A stretch of 64,000 nucleotides of DNA from NCBI GenBank assembly GCA_963513935.1, contig OY740772.1, forward strand, positions 13,052,098-13,116,097, written 5' to 3'. The stretch comes from Aphrophora alni. Taxonomy: Eukaryota > Arthropoda > Insecta > Hemiptera > Aphrophoridae. The position numbers and the translations under genes are program-made. The stretch's first letter is position 1, and each line of letters opens with the position of its first letter. Under the pieces are notes generated by a model that saw nothing but the letters and a program-made list of their open reading frames with translations, ran no database searches and was not told the origin of the DNA. Below are positions 9,603-25,100 of the stretch, one piece after another.

Positions 9603-12162
9603 CCCTCGATTCCAAATTTAATTCTGCTTCTCTTAAGCTATAGAAACATTCAAAAATCAAAAACTCACTTTTTCGCCTAAAAAAACTGCAAGGGGGGCCT
9701 TAGCATTTTGCAAAGTTGGAAAATTGGCTGTTTTCACGAGTTAATTACTCAGAAACTATAAGAGGTATTTTCGAATTGAAAACACCACAGTAAAATTTCA
9801 ACTTTCTTCTTTCCTCATGTAAATTTTGATATCATTACGAAGTATAGTTACGGAGCTACAGGCGATTTAAAAAGGTATTGCAAGTGGCGAAACGGGAAAT
9901 GTTAAAAGCTAGTGTTTTTATTAACCTATAAATTGCAATAACTCCTTAACCATTTGAGATGTCAAAGTGATTTTTTCAGGGTTTATTCTCCTTTCAATTC
10001 TGCAGCTTTTGATACCCATATCATTGGTTTAAAACAAATTTGATCTTTTTTGAAAAACTTTTATACTGCAATTACTCGTAAACCCTTTGATATTTTAAAG
10101 TGTCTTTTTCAGGGTTTACACTCCTTACAATTCTGCATCTATTGATGTGCATATCATTGGTATTGTTAAATGTTGAAATTTTTACAAAAAAATAGATAAA
10201 AATAAAAAAAAATATTAAAAATTTTGAAATTTCATTAGCACCCCTCGATTCCAAATTTAATTCTGCTTCTCTTAAGCTATAGAAACATTCAAAAATCAAA
10301 AACTCACTTTTTCGCCTAAAAAAACTGCAAGGGGGGTGCCTTAGCATTTTGCAAAGTTGGAAAATTGGCTGTTTTCACGAGTTAATTACTCAGAAACTAT
10401 AAGAGGTATTTTCGAATTGAAAACACCACAGTAAAATTTCAACTTTCTTCTTTCCTCATGTAAATTTTGATATCATTACGAAGTATAGTTACGGAGCTAC
10501 AGGCGATTTAAAAAGGTATTGCAAGTGGCGAAACGGGAAATGTTAAAAGCTAGTGTTTTTATTAACCTATAAATTGCAATAACTCCTTAACCATTTGAGA
10601 TGTCAAAGTGATTTTTTCAGGGTTTATTCTCCTTTCAATTCTGCAGCTTTTGATACCCATATCATTGGTTTAAAACAAATTTGATCTTTTTTGAAAAACT
10701 TTTATACTGCAATTACTCGTAAACCCTTTGATATTTTAAAGTGTCTTTTTCAGGGTTTACACTCCTTACAATTCTGCATCTATTGATGTGCATATCATTG
10801 GTATTGTTAAATGTTGAAATTTTTACAAAAAAATAGATAAAAATAAAAAAAAATATTAAAAATTTTGAAATTTCATTAGCACCCCTCGATTCCAAATTTA
10901 ATTCTGCTTCTCTTAAGCTATAGAAACATTCAAAAATCAAAAACTCACTTTTTCGCCTAAAAAAACTGCAAGGGGGGCCTTAGCATTTTGCAAAGTTGGA
11001 AAATTGGCTGTTTTCACGAGTTAATTACTCAGAAACTATAAGAGGTATTTTCGAATTGAAAACACCACAGTAAAATTTCAACTTTCTTCTTTCCTCATGT
11101 AAATTTTGATATCATTACGAAGTATAGTTACGGAGCTACAGGCGATTTAAAAAGGTATTGCAAGTGGCGAAACGGGAAATGTTAAAAGCTAGTGTTTTTA
11201 TTAACCTATAAATTGCAATAACTCCTTAACCATTTGAGATGTCAAAGTGATTTTTTCAGGGTTTATTCTCCTTTCAATTCTGCAGCTTTTGATACCCATA
11301 TCATTGGTTTAAAACAAATTTGATCTTTTTTGAAAAACTTTTATACTGCAATTACTCGTAAACCCTTTGATATTTTAAAGTGTCTTTTTCAGGGTTTACA
11401 CTCCTTACAATTCTGCATCTATTGATGTGCATATCATTGGTATTGTTAAATGTTGAAATTTTTACAAAAAAATAGATAAAAATAAAAAAAAATATTAAAA
11501 ATTTTGAAATTTCATTAGCACCCCTCGATTCCAAATTTAATTCTGCTTCTCTTAAGCTATAGAAACATTCAAAAATCAAAAACTCACTTTTTCGCCTAAA
11601 AAAACTGCAAGGGGGGTGCCTTAGCATTTTGCAAAGTTGGAAAATTGGCTGTTTTCACGAGTTAATTACTCAGAAACTATAAGAGGTATTTTCGAATTGA
11701 AAACACCACAGTAAAATTTCAACTTTCTTCTTTCCTCATGTAAATTTTGATATCATTACGAAGTATAGTTACGGAGCTACAGGCGATTTAAAAAGGTATT
11801 GCAAGTGGCGAAACGGGAAATGTTAAAAGCTAGTGTTTTTATTAACCTATAAATTGCAATAACTCCTTAACCATTTGAGATGTCAAAGTGATTTTTTCAG
11901 GGTTTATTCTCCTTTCAATTCTGCAGCTTTTGATACCCATATCATTGGTTTAAAACAAATTTGATCTTTTTTGAAAAACTTTTATACTGCAATTACTCGT
12001 AAACCCTTTGATATTTTAAAGTGTCTTTTTCAGGGTTTACACTCCTTACAATTCTGCATCTATTGATGTGCATATCATTGGTATTGTTAAATGTTGAAAT
12101 TTTTACAAAAAAATAGATAAAAATAAAAAAAAATATTAAAAATTTTGAAATTTCATTAGCAC
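9603..12162 (+). repeat. Dimeric higher-order repeat, 1,280-bp period, 2 copies
   Basis: Monomers at 9603 and 10883 (639 bp, TG at 96-97 absent) alternate with monomers at 10242 and 11522 (641 bp, TG present). All are M class, 7A/9A. The next monomer at 12163 is again the TG-less type, giving a half copy. The only difference seen between the two dimer halves is the 2-bp indel. Confidence 0.88.
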
Positions 12163-15100
12163 CCCTCGATTCCAAATTTAATTCTGCTTCTCTTAAGCTA
12201 TAGAAACATTCAAAAATCAAAAACTCACTTTTTCGCCTAAAAAAACTGCAAGGGGGGCCTTAGCATTTTGCAAAGTTGGAAAATTGGCTGTTTTCACGAG
12301 TTAATTACTCAGAAACTATAAGAGGTATTTTCGAATTGAAAACACCACAGTAAAATTTCAACTTTCTTCTTTCCTCATGTAAATTTTGATATCATTACGA
12401 AGTATAGTTACGGAGCTACAGGCGATTTAAAAAGGTATTGCAAGTGGCGAAACGGGAAATGTTAAAAGCTAGTGTTTTTATTAACCTATAAATTGCAATA
12501 ACTCCTTAACCATTTGAGATGTCAAAGTGATTTTTTCAGGGTTTATTCTCCTTTCAATTCTGCAGCTTTTGATACCCATATCATTGGTTTAAAACAAATT
12601 TGATCTTTTTTGAAAAACTTTTATACTGCAATTACTCGTAAACCCTTTGATATTTTAAAGTGTCTTTTTCAGGGTTTACACTCCTTACAATTCTGCATCT
12701 ATTGATGTGCATATCATTGGTATTGTTAAATGTTGAAATTTTTACAAAAAAATAGATAAAAATAAAAAAAAATATTAAAAATTTTGAAATTTCATTAGCA
12801 CCCCTCGATTCCAAATTTAATTCTGCTTCTCTTAAGCTATAGAAACATTCAAAAATCAAAAACTCACTTTTTCGCCTAAAAAAACTGCAAGGGGGGTGCC
12901 TTAGCATTTTGCAAAGTTGGAAAATTGGCTGTTTTCACGAGTTAATTACTCAGAAACTATAAGAGGTATTTTCGAATTGAAAACACCACAGTAAAATTTC
13001 AACTTTCTTCTTTCCTCATGTAAATTTTGATATCATTACGAAGTATAGTTACGGAGCTACAGGCGATTTAAAAAGGTATTGCAAGTGGCGAAACGGGAAA
13101 TGTTAAAAGCTAGTGTTTTTATTAACCTATAAATTGCAATAACTCCTTAACCATTTGAGATGTCAAAGTGATTTTTTCAGGGTTTATTCTCCTTTCAATT
13201 CTGCAGCTTTTGATACCCATATCATTGGTTTAAAACAAATTTGATCTTTTTTGAAAAACTTTTATACTGCAATTACTCGTAAACCCTTTGATATTTTAAA
13301 GTGTCTTTTTCAGGGTTTACACTCCTTACAATTCTGCATCTATTGATGTGCATATCATTGGTATTGTTAAATGTTGAAATTTTTACAAAAAATAGATAAA
13401 AATAAAAAAAATATTAAAAATTTTGAAATTTCATTAGCACCCCTCGATTCTAATTTAATTCTGCTTCTCTTAAGCTATAGAAACATTCAAAAATCAAAAA
13501 CTCACTTTTTCGCCTAAAAAAACTGCAAGGGGGGTGCCTTAGCATTTTCAAAGTTGGAAAATTGGCTGTTTTCACGAGTTAATTACTCAGAAACTATAAG
13601 AGGTATTTTCGAATTGAAAACACCACAGTAAAATTTCAACTTTCTTCTTTCCTCATGTAAATTTTGATATCATTACGAAGTATAGTTACGGAGCTACAGG
13701 CGATTTAAAAAGGTATTGCAAGTGGCGAAACGGGAAATGTTAAAAGCTAGTGTTTTTATTAACCTATAAATTGCAATAACTCCTTAACCATTTGAGATGT
13801 CAAAGTGATTTTTTCAGGGTTTATTCTCCTTTCAATTCTGCAGCTTTTGATACCCATATCATTGGTTTAAAACAAATTTGATCTTTTTTGAAAAACTTTT
13901 ATACTGCAATTACTCGTAAACCCTTTGATATTTTAAAGTGTCTTTTTCAGGGTTTACACTCCTTACAATTCTGCATCTATTGATGTGCATATCATTGGTA
14001 TTGTTAAATGTTGAAATTTTTACAAAAAAATAGATAAAAATAAAAAAAAATATTAAAAATTTTGAAATTTCATTAGCACCCCTCGATTCCAAATTTAATT
14101 CTGCTTCTCTTAAGCTATAGAAACATTCAAAAATCAAAAACTCACTTTTTCGCCTAAAAAAACTGCAAGGGGGGCCTTAGCATTTTGCAAAGTTGGAAAA
14201 TTGGCTGTTTTCACGAGTTAATTACTCAGAAACTATAAGAGGTATTTTCGAATTGAAAACACCACAGTAAAATTTCAACTTTCTTCTTTCCTCATGTAAA
14301 TTTTGATATCATTACGAAGTATAGTTACGGAGCTACAGGCGATTTAAAAAGGTATTGCAAGTGGCGAAACGGGAAATGTTAAAAGCTAGTGTTTTTATTA
14401 ACCTATAAATTGCAATAACTCCTTAACCATTTGAGATGTCAAAGTGATTTTTTCAGGGTTTATTCTCCTTTCAATTCTGCAGCTTTTGATACCCATATCA
14501 TTGGTTTAAAACAAATTTGATCTTTTTTGAAAAACTTTTATACTGCAATTACTCGTAAACCCTTTGATATTTTAAAGTGTCTTTTTCAGGGTTTACACTC
14601 CTTACAATTCTGCATCTATTGATGTGCATATCATTGGTATTGTTAAATGTTGAAATTTTTACAAAAAAATAGATAAAAATAAAAAAAAATATTAAAAATT
14701 TTGAAATTTCATTAGCACCCCTCGATTCCAAATTTAATTCTGCTTCTCTTAAGCTATAGAAACATTCAAAAATCAAAAACTCACTTTTTCGCCTAAAAAA
14801 ACTGCAAGGGGGGTGCCTTAGCATTTTGCAAAGTTGGAAAATTGGCTGTTTTCACGAGTTAATTACTCAGAAACTAAAGAGGTATTTTCGAATTGAAAAC
14901 ACCACAGTAAAATTTCAACTTTCTTCTTTCCTCATGTAAATTTTGATATCATTACGAAGTATAGTTACGGAGCTACAGGCGATTTAAAAAGGTATTGCAA
15001 GTGGCGAAACGGGAAATGTTAAAAGCTAGTGTTTTTATTAACCTATAAATTGCAATAACTCCTTAACCATTTGAGATGTCAAAGTGATTTTTTCAGGGTT

Positions 15101-18100
15101 TATTCTCCTTTCAATTCTGCAGCTTTTGATACCCATATCATTGGTTTAAAACAAATTTGATCTTTTTTGAAAAACTTTTATACTGCAATTACTCGTAAAC
15201 CCTTTGATATTTTAAAGTGTCTTTTTCAGGGTTTACACTCCTTACAATTCTGCATCTATTGATGTGCATATCATTGGTATTGTTAAATGTTGAAATTTTT
15301 ACAAAAAATAGATAAAAATAAAAAAAATATTAAAAATTTTGAAATTTCATTAGCACCCCTCGATTCTAATTTAATTCTGCTTCTCTTAAGCTATAGAAAC
15401 ATTCAAAAATCAAAAACTCACTTTTTCGCCTAAAAAAACTGCAAGGGGGGTGCCTTAGCATTTTCAAAGTTGGAAAATTGGCTGTTTTCACGAGTTAATT
15501 ACTCAGAAACTATAAGAGGTATTTTCGAATTGAAAACACCACAGTAAAATTTCAACTTTCTTCTTTCCTCATGTAAATTTTGATATCATTACGAAGTATA
15601 GTTACGGAGCTACAGGCGATTTAAAAAGGTATTGCAAGTGGCGAAACGGGAAATGTTAAAAGCTAGTGTTTTTATTAACCTATAAATTGCAATAACTCCT
15701 TAACCATTTGAGATGTCAAAGTGATTTTTTCAGGGTTTATTCTCCTTTCAATTCTGCAGCTTTTGATACCCATATCATTGGTTTAAAACAAATTTGATCT
15801 TTTTTGAAAAACATTTATACTGCAATTACTCGTAAACCCTTTGATATTTTAAAGTGTCTTTTTCAGGGTTTACACTCCTTACAATTCTGCATCTATTGAT
15901 GTGCATATCATTGGTATTGTTAAATGTTGAAATTTTTACAAAAAATAGATAAAAATAAAAAAAATATTAAAAATTTTGAAATTTCATTAGCACCCCTCGA
16001 TTCCAAATTTAATTCTGCTTCTCTTAAGCTATAGAAACATTCAAAAATCAAAAACTCACTTTTTCGCCTAAAAAAACTGCAAGGGGGGTGCCTTAGCATT
16101 TTGCAAAGTTGGAAAATTGGCTGTTTTCACGAGTTAATTACTCAGAAACTATAAGAGGTATTTTCGAATTGAAAATACCACAGTAAAATTTCAACTTTCT
16201 TCTTTCCTCATGTAAATTTTGATATCATTACGAAGTATAGTTACGGAGCTACAGGCGATTTAAAAAGGTATTGCAAGTGGCGAAACGGGAAATGTTAAAA
16301 GCTAGTGTTTTTATTAACCTATAAATTGCAATAACTCCTTAACCATTTGAGATGTCAAAGTGATTTTTTCAGGGTTTATTCTCCTTTCAATTCTGCAGCT
16401 TTTGATACCCATATCATTGGTTTAAAACAAATTTGATCTTTTTTGAAAAACTTTTATACTGCAATTACTCGTAAACCCTTTGATATTTTAAAGTGTCTTT
16501 TTCAGGGTTTACACTCCTTACAATTCTGCATCTATTGATGTGCATATCATTGGTATTGTTAAATGTTGAAATTTTTACAAAAAAATAGATAAAAATAAAA
16601 AAAAATATTAAAAATTTTGAAATTTCATTAGCACCCCTCGATTCCAAATTTAATTCTGCTTCTCTTAAGCTATAGAAACATTCAAAAATCAAAAACTCAC
16701 TTTTTCGCCTAAAAAAACTGCAAGGGGGGCCTTAGCATTTTGCAAAGTTGGAAAATTGGCTGTTTTCACGAGTTAATTACTCAGAAACTATAAGAGGTAT
16801 TTTCGAATTGAAAACACCACAGTAAAATTTCAACTTTCTTCTTTCCTCATGTAAATTTTGATATCATTACGAAGTATAGTTACGGAGCTACAGGCGATTT
16901 AAAAAGGTATTGCAAGTGGCGAAACGGGAAATGTTAAAAGCTAGTGTTTTTATTAACCTATAAATTGCAATAACTCCTTAACCATTTGAGATGTCAAAGT
17001 GATTTTTTCAGGGTTTATTCTCCTTTCAATTCTGCAGCTTTTGATACCCATATCATTGGTTTAAAACAAATTTGATCTTTTTTGAAAAACTTTTATACTG
17101 CAATTACTCGTAAACCCTTTGATATTTTAAAGTGTCTTTTTCAGGGTTTACACTCCTTACAATTCTGCATCTATTGATGTGCATATCATTGGTATTGTTA
17201 AATGTTGAAATTTTTACAAAAAAATAGATAAAAATAAAAAAAATATTAAAAATTTTGAAATTTCATTAGCACCCCTCGATTCCAAATTTAATTCTGCTTC
17301 TCTTAAGCTATAGAAACATTCAAAAATCAAAAACTCACTTTTTCGCCTAAAAAAACTGCAAGGGGGGTGCCTTAGCATTTTGCAAAGTTGGAAAATTGGC
17401 TGTTTTCACGAGTTAATTACTCAGAAACTATAAGAGGTATTTTCGAATTGAAAACACCACAGTAAAATTTCAACTTTCTTCTTTCCTCATGTAAATTTTG
17501 ATATCATTACGAAGTATAGTTACGGAGCTACAGGCGATTTAAAAAGGTATTGCAAGTGGCGAAACGGGAAATGTTAAAAGCTAGTGTTTTTATTAACCTA
17601 TAAATTGCAATAACTCCTTAACCATTTGAGATGTCAAAGTGATTTTTTCAGGGTTTATTCTCCTTACAATTTTGCAGCTTTTGATACCCATATCATTGGT
17701 TAAAAACAAATTTGATCTTTTTTGAAAAACTTTTATACTGCAATTACTCGTAAACCCTTTGATATTTTAAAGTGTCTTTTTCAGGGTTTACACTCCTTAC
17801 AATTCTGCATCTATTGATGTGCATATCATTGGTATTGTTAAATGTTGAAATTTTTACAAAAAATAGATAAAAATAAAAAAAATATTAAAAATTTTGAAAT
17901 TTCATTAGCACCCCTCGATTCCAAATTTAATTCTGCTTCTCTTAAGCTATAGAAACATTCAAAAATCAAAAACTCACTTTTTCGCCTAAAAAAACTGCAA
18001 GGGGGGTGCCTTAGCATTTTGCAAAGTTGGAAAATTGGCTGTTTTCACGAGTTAATTACTCAGAAACTATAAGAGGTATTTTCGAATTGAAAACACCACA

Positions 18101-19191
18101 GTAAAATTTCAACTTTCTTCTTTCCTCATGTAAATTTTGATATCATTACGAAGTATAGTTACGGAGCTACAGGCGATTTAAAAAGGTATTGCAAGTGGCG
18201 AAACGGGAAATGTTAAAAGCTAGTGTTTTTATTAACCTATAAATTGCAATAACTCCTTAACCATTTGAGATGTCAAAGTGATTTTTTCAGGGTTTATTCT
18301 CCTTACAATTCTGCAGCTTTTGATACCCATATCATTGGTTTAAAACAAATTTGATCTTTTTTGAAAAACTTTTATACTGCAATTACTCGTAAACCCTTTG
18401 ATATTTTAAAGTGTCTTTTTCAGGGTTTACACTCCTTACAATTCTGCATCTATTGATGTGCATATCATTGGTATTGTTAAATGTTGAAATTTTTACAAAA
18501 AATAGATAAAAATAAAAAAAATATTAAAAATTTTGAAATTTCATTAGCACCCCTCGATTCCAAATTTAATTCTGCTTCTCTTAAGCTATAGAAACATTCA
18601 AAAATCAAAAACTCACTTTTTCGCCTAAAAAAACTGCAAGGGGGGTGCCTTAGCATTTTGCAAAGTTGGAAAATTGGCTGTTTTCACGAGTTAATTACTC
18701 AGAAACTATAAGAGGTATTTTCGAATTGAAAATACCACAGTAAAATTTCAACTTTCTTCTTTCCTCATGTAAATTTTGATATCATTACGAAGTATAGTTA
18801 CGGAGCTACAGGCGATTTAAAAAGGTATTGCAAGTGGCGAAACGGGAAATGTTAAAAGCTAGTGTTTTTATTAACCTATAAATTGCAATAACTCCTTAAC
18901 CATTTGAGATGTCAAAGTGATTTTTTCAGGGTTTATTCTCCTTTCAATTCTGCAGCTTTTGATACCCATATCATTGGTTTAAAACAAATTTGATCTTTTT
19001 TGAAAAACTTTTATACTGCAATTACTCGTAAACCCTTTGATATTTTAAAGTGTCTTTTTCAGGGTTTACACTCCTTACAATTCTGCATCTATTGATGTGC
19101 ATATCATTGGTATTGTTAAATGTTGAAATTTTTACAAAAAAATAGATAAAAATAAAAAAAAATATTAAAAATTTTGAAATTTCATTAGCAC
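12163..19191 (+). repeat. 11-monomer higher-order repeat, copy 1 (7,029 bp)
   Basis: Monomers start at 12163, 12802, 13441, 14080, 14719, 15357, 15994, 16635, 17273, 17912 and 18551. Marks in order: TG-less; 6A/8A; 5' T11 with one A deleted plus G110 deletion; TG-less; T159 deletion; T11 and G110 deletion with A459; T183; TG-less 7A/8A; A394, T400 and A430; A394; T183. The first ten recur at +7,029 bp, while the eleventh differs. Confidence 0.9.
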
Positions 19192-22100
19192 CCCTCGATT
19201 CCAAATTTAATTCTGCTTCTCTTAAGCTATAGAAACATTCAAAAATCAAAAACTCACTTTTTCGCCTAAAAAAACTGCAAGGGGGGCCTTAGCATTTTGC
19301 AAAGTTGGAAAATTGGCTGTTTTCACGAGTTAATTACTCAGAAACTATAAGAGGTATTTTCGAATTGAAAACACCACAGTAAAATTTCAACTTTCTTCTT
19401 TCCTCATGTAAATTTTGATATCATTACGAAGTATAGTTACGGAGCTACAGGCGATTTAAAAAGGTATTGCAAGTGGCGAAACGGGAAATGTTAAAAGCTA
19501 GTGTTTTTATTAACCTATAAATTGCAATAACTCCTTAACCATTTGAGATGTCAAAGTGATTTTTTCAGGGTTTATTCTCCTTTCAATTCTGCAGCTTTTG
19601 ATACCCATATCATTGGTTTAAAACAAATTTGATCTTTTTTGAAAAACTTTTATACTGCAATTACTCGTAAACCCTTTGATATTTTAAAGTGTCTTTTTCA
19701 GGGTTTACACTCCTTACAATTCTGCATCTATTGATGTGCATATCATTGGTATTGTTAAATGTTGAAATTTTTACAAAAAAATAGATAAAAATAAAAAAAA
19801 ATATTAAAAATTTTGAAATTTCATTAGCACCCCTCGATTCCAAATTTAATTCTGCTTCTCTTAAGCTATAGAAACATTCAAAAATCAAAAACTCACTTTT
19901 TCGCCTAAAAAAACTGCAAGGGGGGTGCCTTAGCATTTTGCAAAGTTGGAAAATTGGCTGTTTTCACGAGTTAATTACTCAGAAACTATAAGAGGTATTT
20001 TCGAATTGAAAACACCACAGTAAAATTTCAACTTTCTTCTTTCCTCATGTAAATTTTGATATCATTACGAAGTATAGTTACGGAGCTACAGGCGATTTAA
20101 AAAGGTATTGCAAGTGGCGAAACGGGAAATGTTAAAAGCTAGTGTTTTTATTAACCTATAAATTGCAATAACTCCTTAACCATTTGAGATGTCAAAGTGA
20201 TTTTTTCAGGGTTTATTCTCCTTTCAATTCTGCAGCTTTTGATACCCATATCATTGGTTTAAAACAAATTTGATCTTTTTTGAAAAACTTTTATACTGCA
20301 ATTACTCGTAAACCCTTTGATATTTTAAAGTGTCTTTTTCAGGGTTTACACTCCTTACAATTCTGCATCTATTGATGTGCATATCATTGGTATTGTTAAA
20401 TGTTGAAATTTTTACAAAAAATAGATAAAAATAAAAAAAATATTAAAAATTTTGAAATTTCATTAGCACCCCTCGATTCTAATTTAATTCTGCTTCTCTT
20501 AAGCTATAGAAACATTCAAAAATCAAAAACTCACTTTTTCGCCTAAAAAAACTGCAAGGGGGGTGCCTTAGCATTTTCAAAGTTGGAAAATTGGCTGTTT
20601 TCACGAGTTAATTACTCAGAAACTATAAGAGGTATTTTCGAATTGAAAACACCACAGTAAAATTTCAACTTTCTTCTTTCCTCATGTAAATTTTGATATC
20701 ATTACGAAGTATAGTTACGGAGCTACAGGCGATTTAAAAAGGTATTGCAAGTGGCGAAACGGGAAATGTTAAAAGCTAGTGTTTTTATTAACCTATAAAT
20801 TGCAATAACTCCTTAACCATTTGAGATGTCAAAGTGATTTTTTCAGGGTTTATTCTCCTTTCAATTCTGCAGCTTTTGATACCCATATCATTGGTTTAAA
20901 ACAAATTTGATCTTTTTTGAAAAACTTTTATACTGCAATTACTCGTAAACCCTTTGATATTTTAAAGTGTCTTTTTCAGGGTTTACACTCCTTACAATTC
21001 TGCATCTATTGATGTGCATATCATTGGTATTGTTAAATGTTGAAATTTTTACAAAAAAATAGATAAAAATAAAAAAAAATATTAAAAATTTTGAAATTTC
21101 ATTAGCACCCCTCGATTCCAAATTTAATTCTGCTTCTCTTAAGCTATAGAAACATTCAAAAATCAAAAACTCACTTTTTCGCCTAAAAAAACTGCAAGGG
21201 GGGCCTTAGCATTTTGCAAAGTTGGAAAATTGGCTGTTTTCACGAGTTAATTACTCAGAAACTATAAGAGGTATTTTCGAATTGAAAACACCACAGTAAA
21301 ATTTCAACTTTCTTCTTTCCTCATGTAAATTTTGATATCATTACGAAGTATAGTTACGGAGCTACAGGCGATTTAAAAAGGTATTGCAAGTGGCGAAACG
21401 GGAAATGTTAAAAGCTAGTGTTTTTATTAACCTATAAATTGCAATAACTCCTTAACCATTTGAGATGTCAAAGTGATTTTTTCAGGGTTTATTCTCCTTT
21501 CAATTCTGCAGCTTTTGATACCCATATCATTGGTTTAAAACAAATTTGATCTTTTTTGAAAAACTTTTATACTGCAATTACTCGTAAACCCTTTGATATT
21601 TTAAAGTGTCTTTTTCAGGGTTTACACTCCTTACAATTCTGCATCTATTGATGTGCATATCATTGGTATTGTTAAATGTTGAAATTTTTACAAAAAAATA
21701 GATAAAAATAAAAAAAAATATTAAAAATTTTGAAATTTCATTAGCACCCCTCGATTCCAAATTTAATTCTGCTTCTCTTAAGCTATAGAAACATTCAAAA
21801 ATCAAAAACTCACTTTTTCGCCTAAAAAAACTGCAAGGGGGGTGCCTTAGCATTTTGCAAAGTTGGAAAATTGGCTGTTTTCACGAGTTAATTACTCAGA
21901 AACTAAAGAGGTATTTTCGAATTGAAAACACCACAGTAAAATTTCAACTTTCTTCTTTCCTCATGTAAATTTTGATATCATTACGAAGTATAGTTACGGA
22001 GCTACAGGCGATTTAAAAAGGTATTGCAAGTGGCGAAACGGGAAATGTTAAAAGCTAGTGTTTTTATTAACCTATAAATTGCAATAACTCCTTAACCATT

Positions 22101-25100
22101 TGAGATGTCAAAGTGATTTTTTCAGGGTTTATTCTCCTTTCAATTCTGCAGCTTTTGATACCCATATCATTGGTTTAAAACAAATTTGATCTTTTTTGAA
22201 AAACTTTTATACTGCAATTACTCGTAAACCCTTTGATATTTTAAAGTGTCTTTTTCAGGGTTTACACTCCTTACAATTCTGCATCTATTGATGTGCATAT
22301 CATTGGTATTGTTAAATGTTGAAATTTTTACAAAAAATAGATAAAAATAAAAAAAATATTAAAAATTTTGAAATTTCATTAGCACCCCTCGATTCTAATT
22401 TAATTCTGCTTCTCTTAAGCTATAGAAACATTCAAAAATCAAAAACTCACTTTTTCGCCTAAAAAAACTGCAAGGGGGGTGCCTTAGCATTTTCAAAGTT
22501 GGAAAATTGGCTGTTTTCACGAGTTAATTACTCAGAAACTATAAGAGGTATTTTCGAATTGAAAACACCACAGTAAAATTTCAACTTTCTTCTTTCCTCA
22601 TGTAAATTTTGATATCATTACGAAGTATAGTTACGGAGCTACAGGCGATTTAAAAAGGTATTGCAAGTGGCGAAACGGGAAATGTTAAAAGCTAGTGTTT
22701 TTATTAACCTATAAATTGCAATAACTCCTTAACCATTTGAGATGTCAAAGTGATTTTTTCAGGGTTTATTCTCCTTTCAATTCTGCAGCTTTTGATACCC
22801 ATATCATTGGTTTAAAACAAATTTGATCTTTTTTGAAAAACATTTATACTGCAATTACTCGTAAACCCTTTGATATTTTAAAGTGTCTTTTTCAGGGTTT
22901 ACACTCCTTACAATTCTGCATCTATTGATGTGCATATCATTGGTATTGTTAAATGTTGAAATTTTTACAAAAAATAGATAAAAATAAAAAAAATATTAAA
23001 AATTTTGAAATTTCATTAGCACCCCTCGATTCCAAATTTAATTCTGCTTCTCTTAAGCTATAGAAACATTCAAAAATCAAAAACTCACTTTTTCGCCTAA
23101 AAAAACTGCAAGGGGGGTGCCTTAGCATTTTGCAAAGTTGGAAAATTGGCTGTTTTCACGAGTTAATTACTCAGAAACTATAAGAGGTATTTTCGAATTG
23201 AAAATACCACAGTAAAATTTCAACTTTCTTCTTTCCTCATGTAAATTTTGATATCATTACGAAGTATAGTTACGGAGCTACAGGCGATTTAAAAAGGTAT
23301 TGCAAGTGGCGAAACGGGAAATGTTAAAAGCTAGTGTTTTTATTAACCTATAAATTGCAATAACTCCTTAACCATTTGAGATGTCAAAGTGATTTTTTCA
23401 GGGTTTATTCTCCTTTCAATTCTGCAGCTTTTGATACCCATATCATTGGTTTAAAACAAATTTGATCTTTTTTGAAAAACTTTTATACTGCAATTACTCG
23501 TAAACCCTTTGATATTTTAAAGTGTCTTTTTCAGGGTTTACACTCCTTACAATTCTGCATCTATTGATGTGCATATCATTGGTATTGTTAAATGTTGAAA
23601 TTTTTACAAAAAAATAGATAAAAATAAAAAAAAATATTAAAAATTTTGAAATTTCATTAGCACCCCTCGATTCCAAATTTAATTCTGCTTCTCTTAAGCT
23701 ATAGAAACATTCAAAAATCAAAAACTCACTTTTTCGCCTAAAAAAACTGCAAGGGGGGCCTTAGCATTTTGCAAAGTTGGAAAATTGGCTGTTTTCACGA
23801 GTTAATTACTCAGAAACTATAAGAGGTATTTTCGAATTGAAAACACCACAGTAAAATTTCAACTTTCTTCTTTCCTCATGTAAATTTTGATATCATTACG
23901 AAGTATAGTTACGGAGCTACAGGCGATTTAAAAAGGTATTGCAAGTGGCGAAACGGGAAATGTTAAAAGCTAGTGTTTTTATTAACCTATAAATTGCAAT
24001 AACTCCTTAACCATTTGAGATGTCAAAGTGATTTTTTCAGGGTTTATTCTCCTTTCAATTCTGCAGCTTTTGATACCCATATCATTGGTTTAAAACAAAT
24101 TTGATCTTTTTTGAAAAACTTTTATACTGCAATTACTCGTAAACCCTTTGATATTTTAAAGTGTCTTTTTCAGGGTTTACACTCCTTACAATTCTGCATC
24201 TATTGATGTGCATATCATTGGTATTGTTAAATGTTGAAATTTTTACAAAAAAATAGATAAAAATAAAAAAAATATTAAAAATTTTGAAATTTCATTAGCA
24301 CCCCTCGATTCCAAATTTAATTCTGCTTCTCTTAAGCTATAGAAACATTCAAAAATCAAAAACTCACTTTTTCGCCTAAAAAAACTGCAAGGGGGGTGCC
24401 TTAGCATTTTGCAAAGTTGGAAAATTGGCTGTTTTCACGAGTTAATTACTCAGAAACTATAAGAGGTATTTTCGAATTGAAAACACCACAGTAAAATTTC
24501 AACTTTCTTCTTTCCTCATGTAAATTTTGATATCATTACGAAGTATAGTTACGGAGCTACAGGCGATTTAAAAAGGTATTGCAAGTGGCGAAACGGGAAA
24601 TGTTAAAAGCTAGTGTTTTTATTAACCTATAAATTGCAATAACTCCTTAACCATTTGAGATGTCAAAGTGATTTTTTCAGGGTTTATTCTCCTTACAATT
24701 TTGCAGCTTTTGATACCCATATCATTGGTTAAAAACAAATTTGATCTTTTTTGAAAAACTTTTATACTGCAATTACTCGTAAACCCTTTGATATTTTAAA
24801 GTGTCTTTTTCAGGGTTTACACTCCTTACAATTCTGCATCTATTGATGTGCATATCATTGGTATTGTTAAATGTTGAAATTTTTACAAAAAATAGATAAA
24901 AATAAAAAAAATATTAAAAATTTTGAAATTTCATTAGCACCCCTCGATTCCAAATTTAATTCTGCTTCTCTTAAGCTATAGAAACATTCAAAAATCAAAA
25001 ACTCACTTTTTCGCCTAAAAAAACTGCAAGGGGGGTGCCTTAGCATTTTGCAAAGTTGGAAAATTGGCTGTTTTCACGAGTTAATTACTCAGAAACTATA

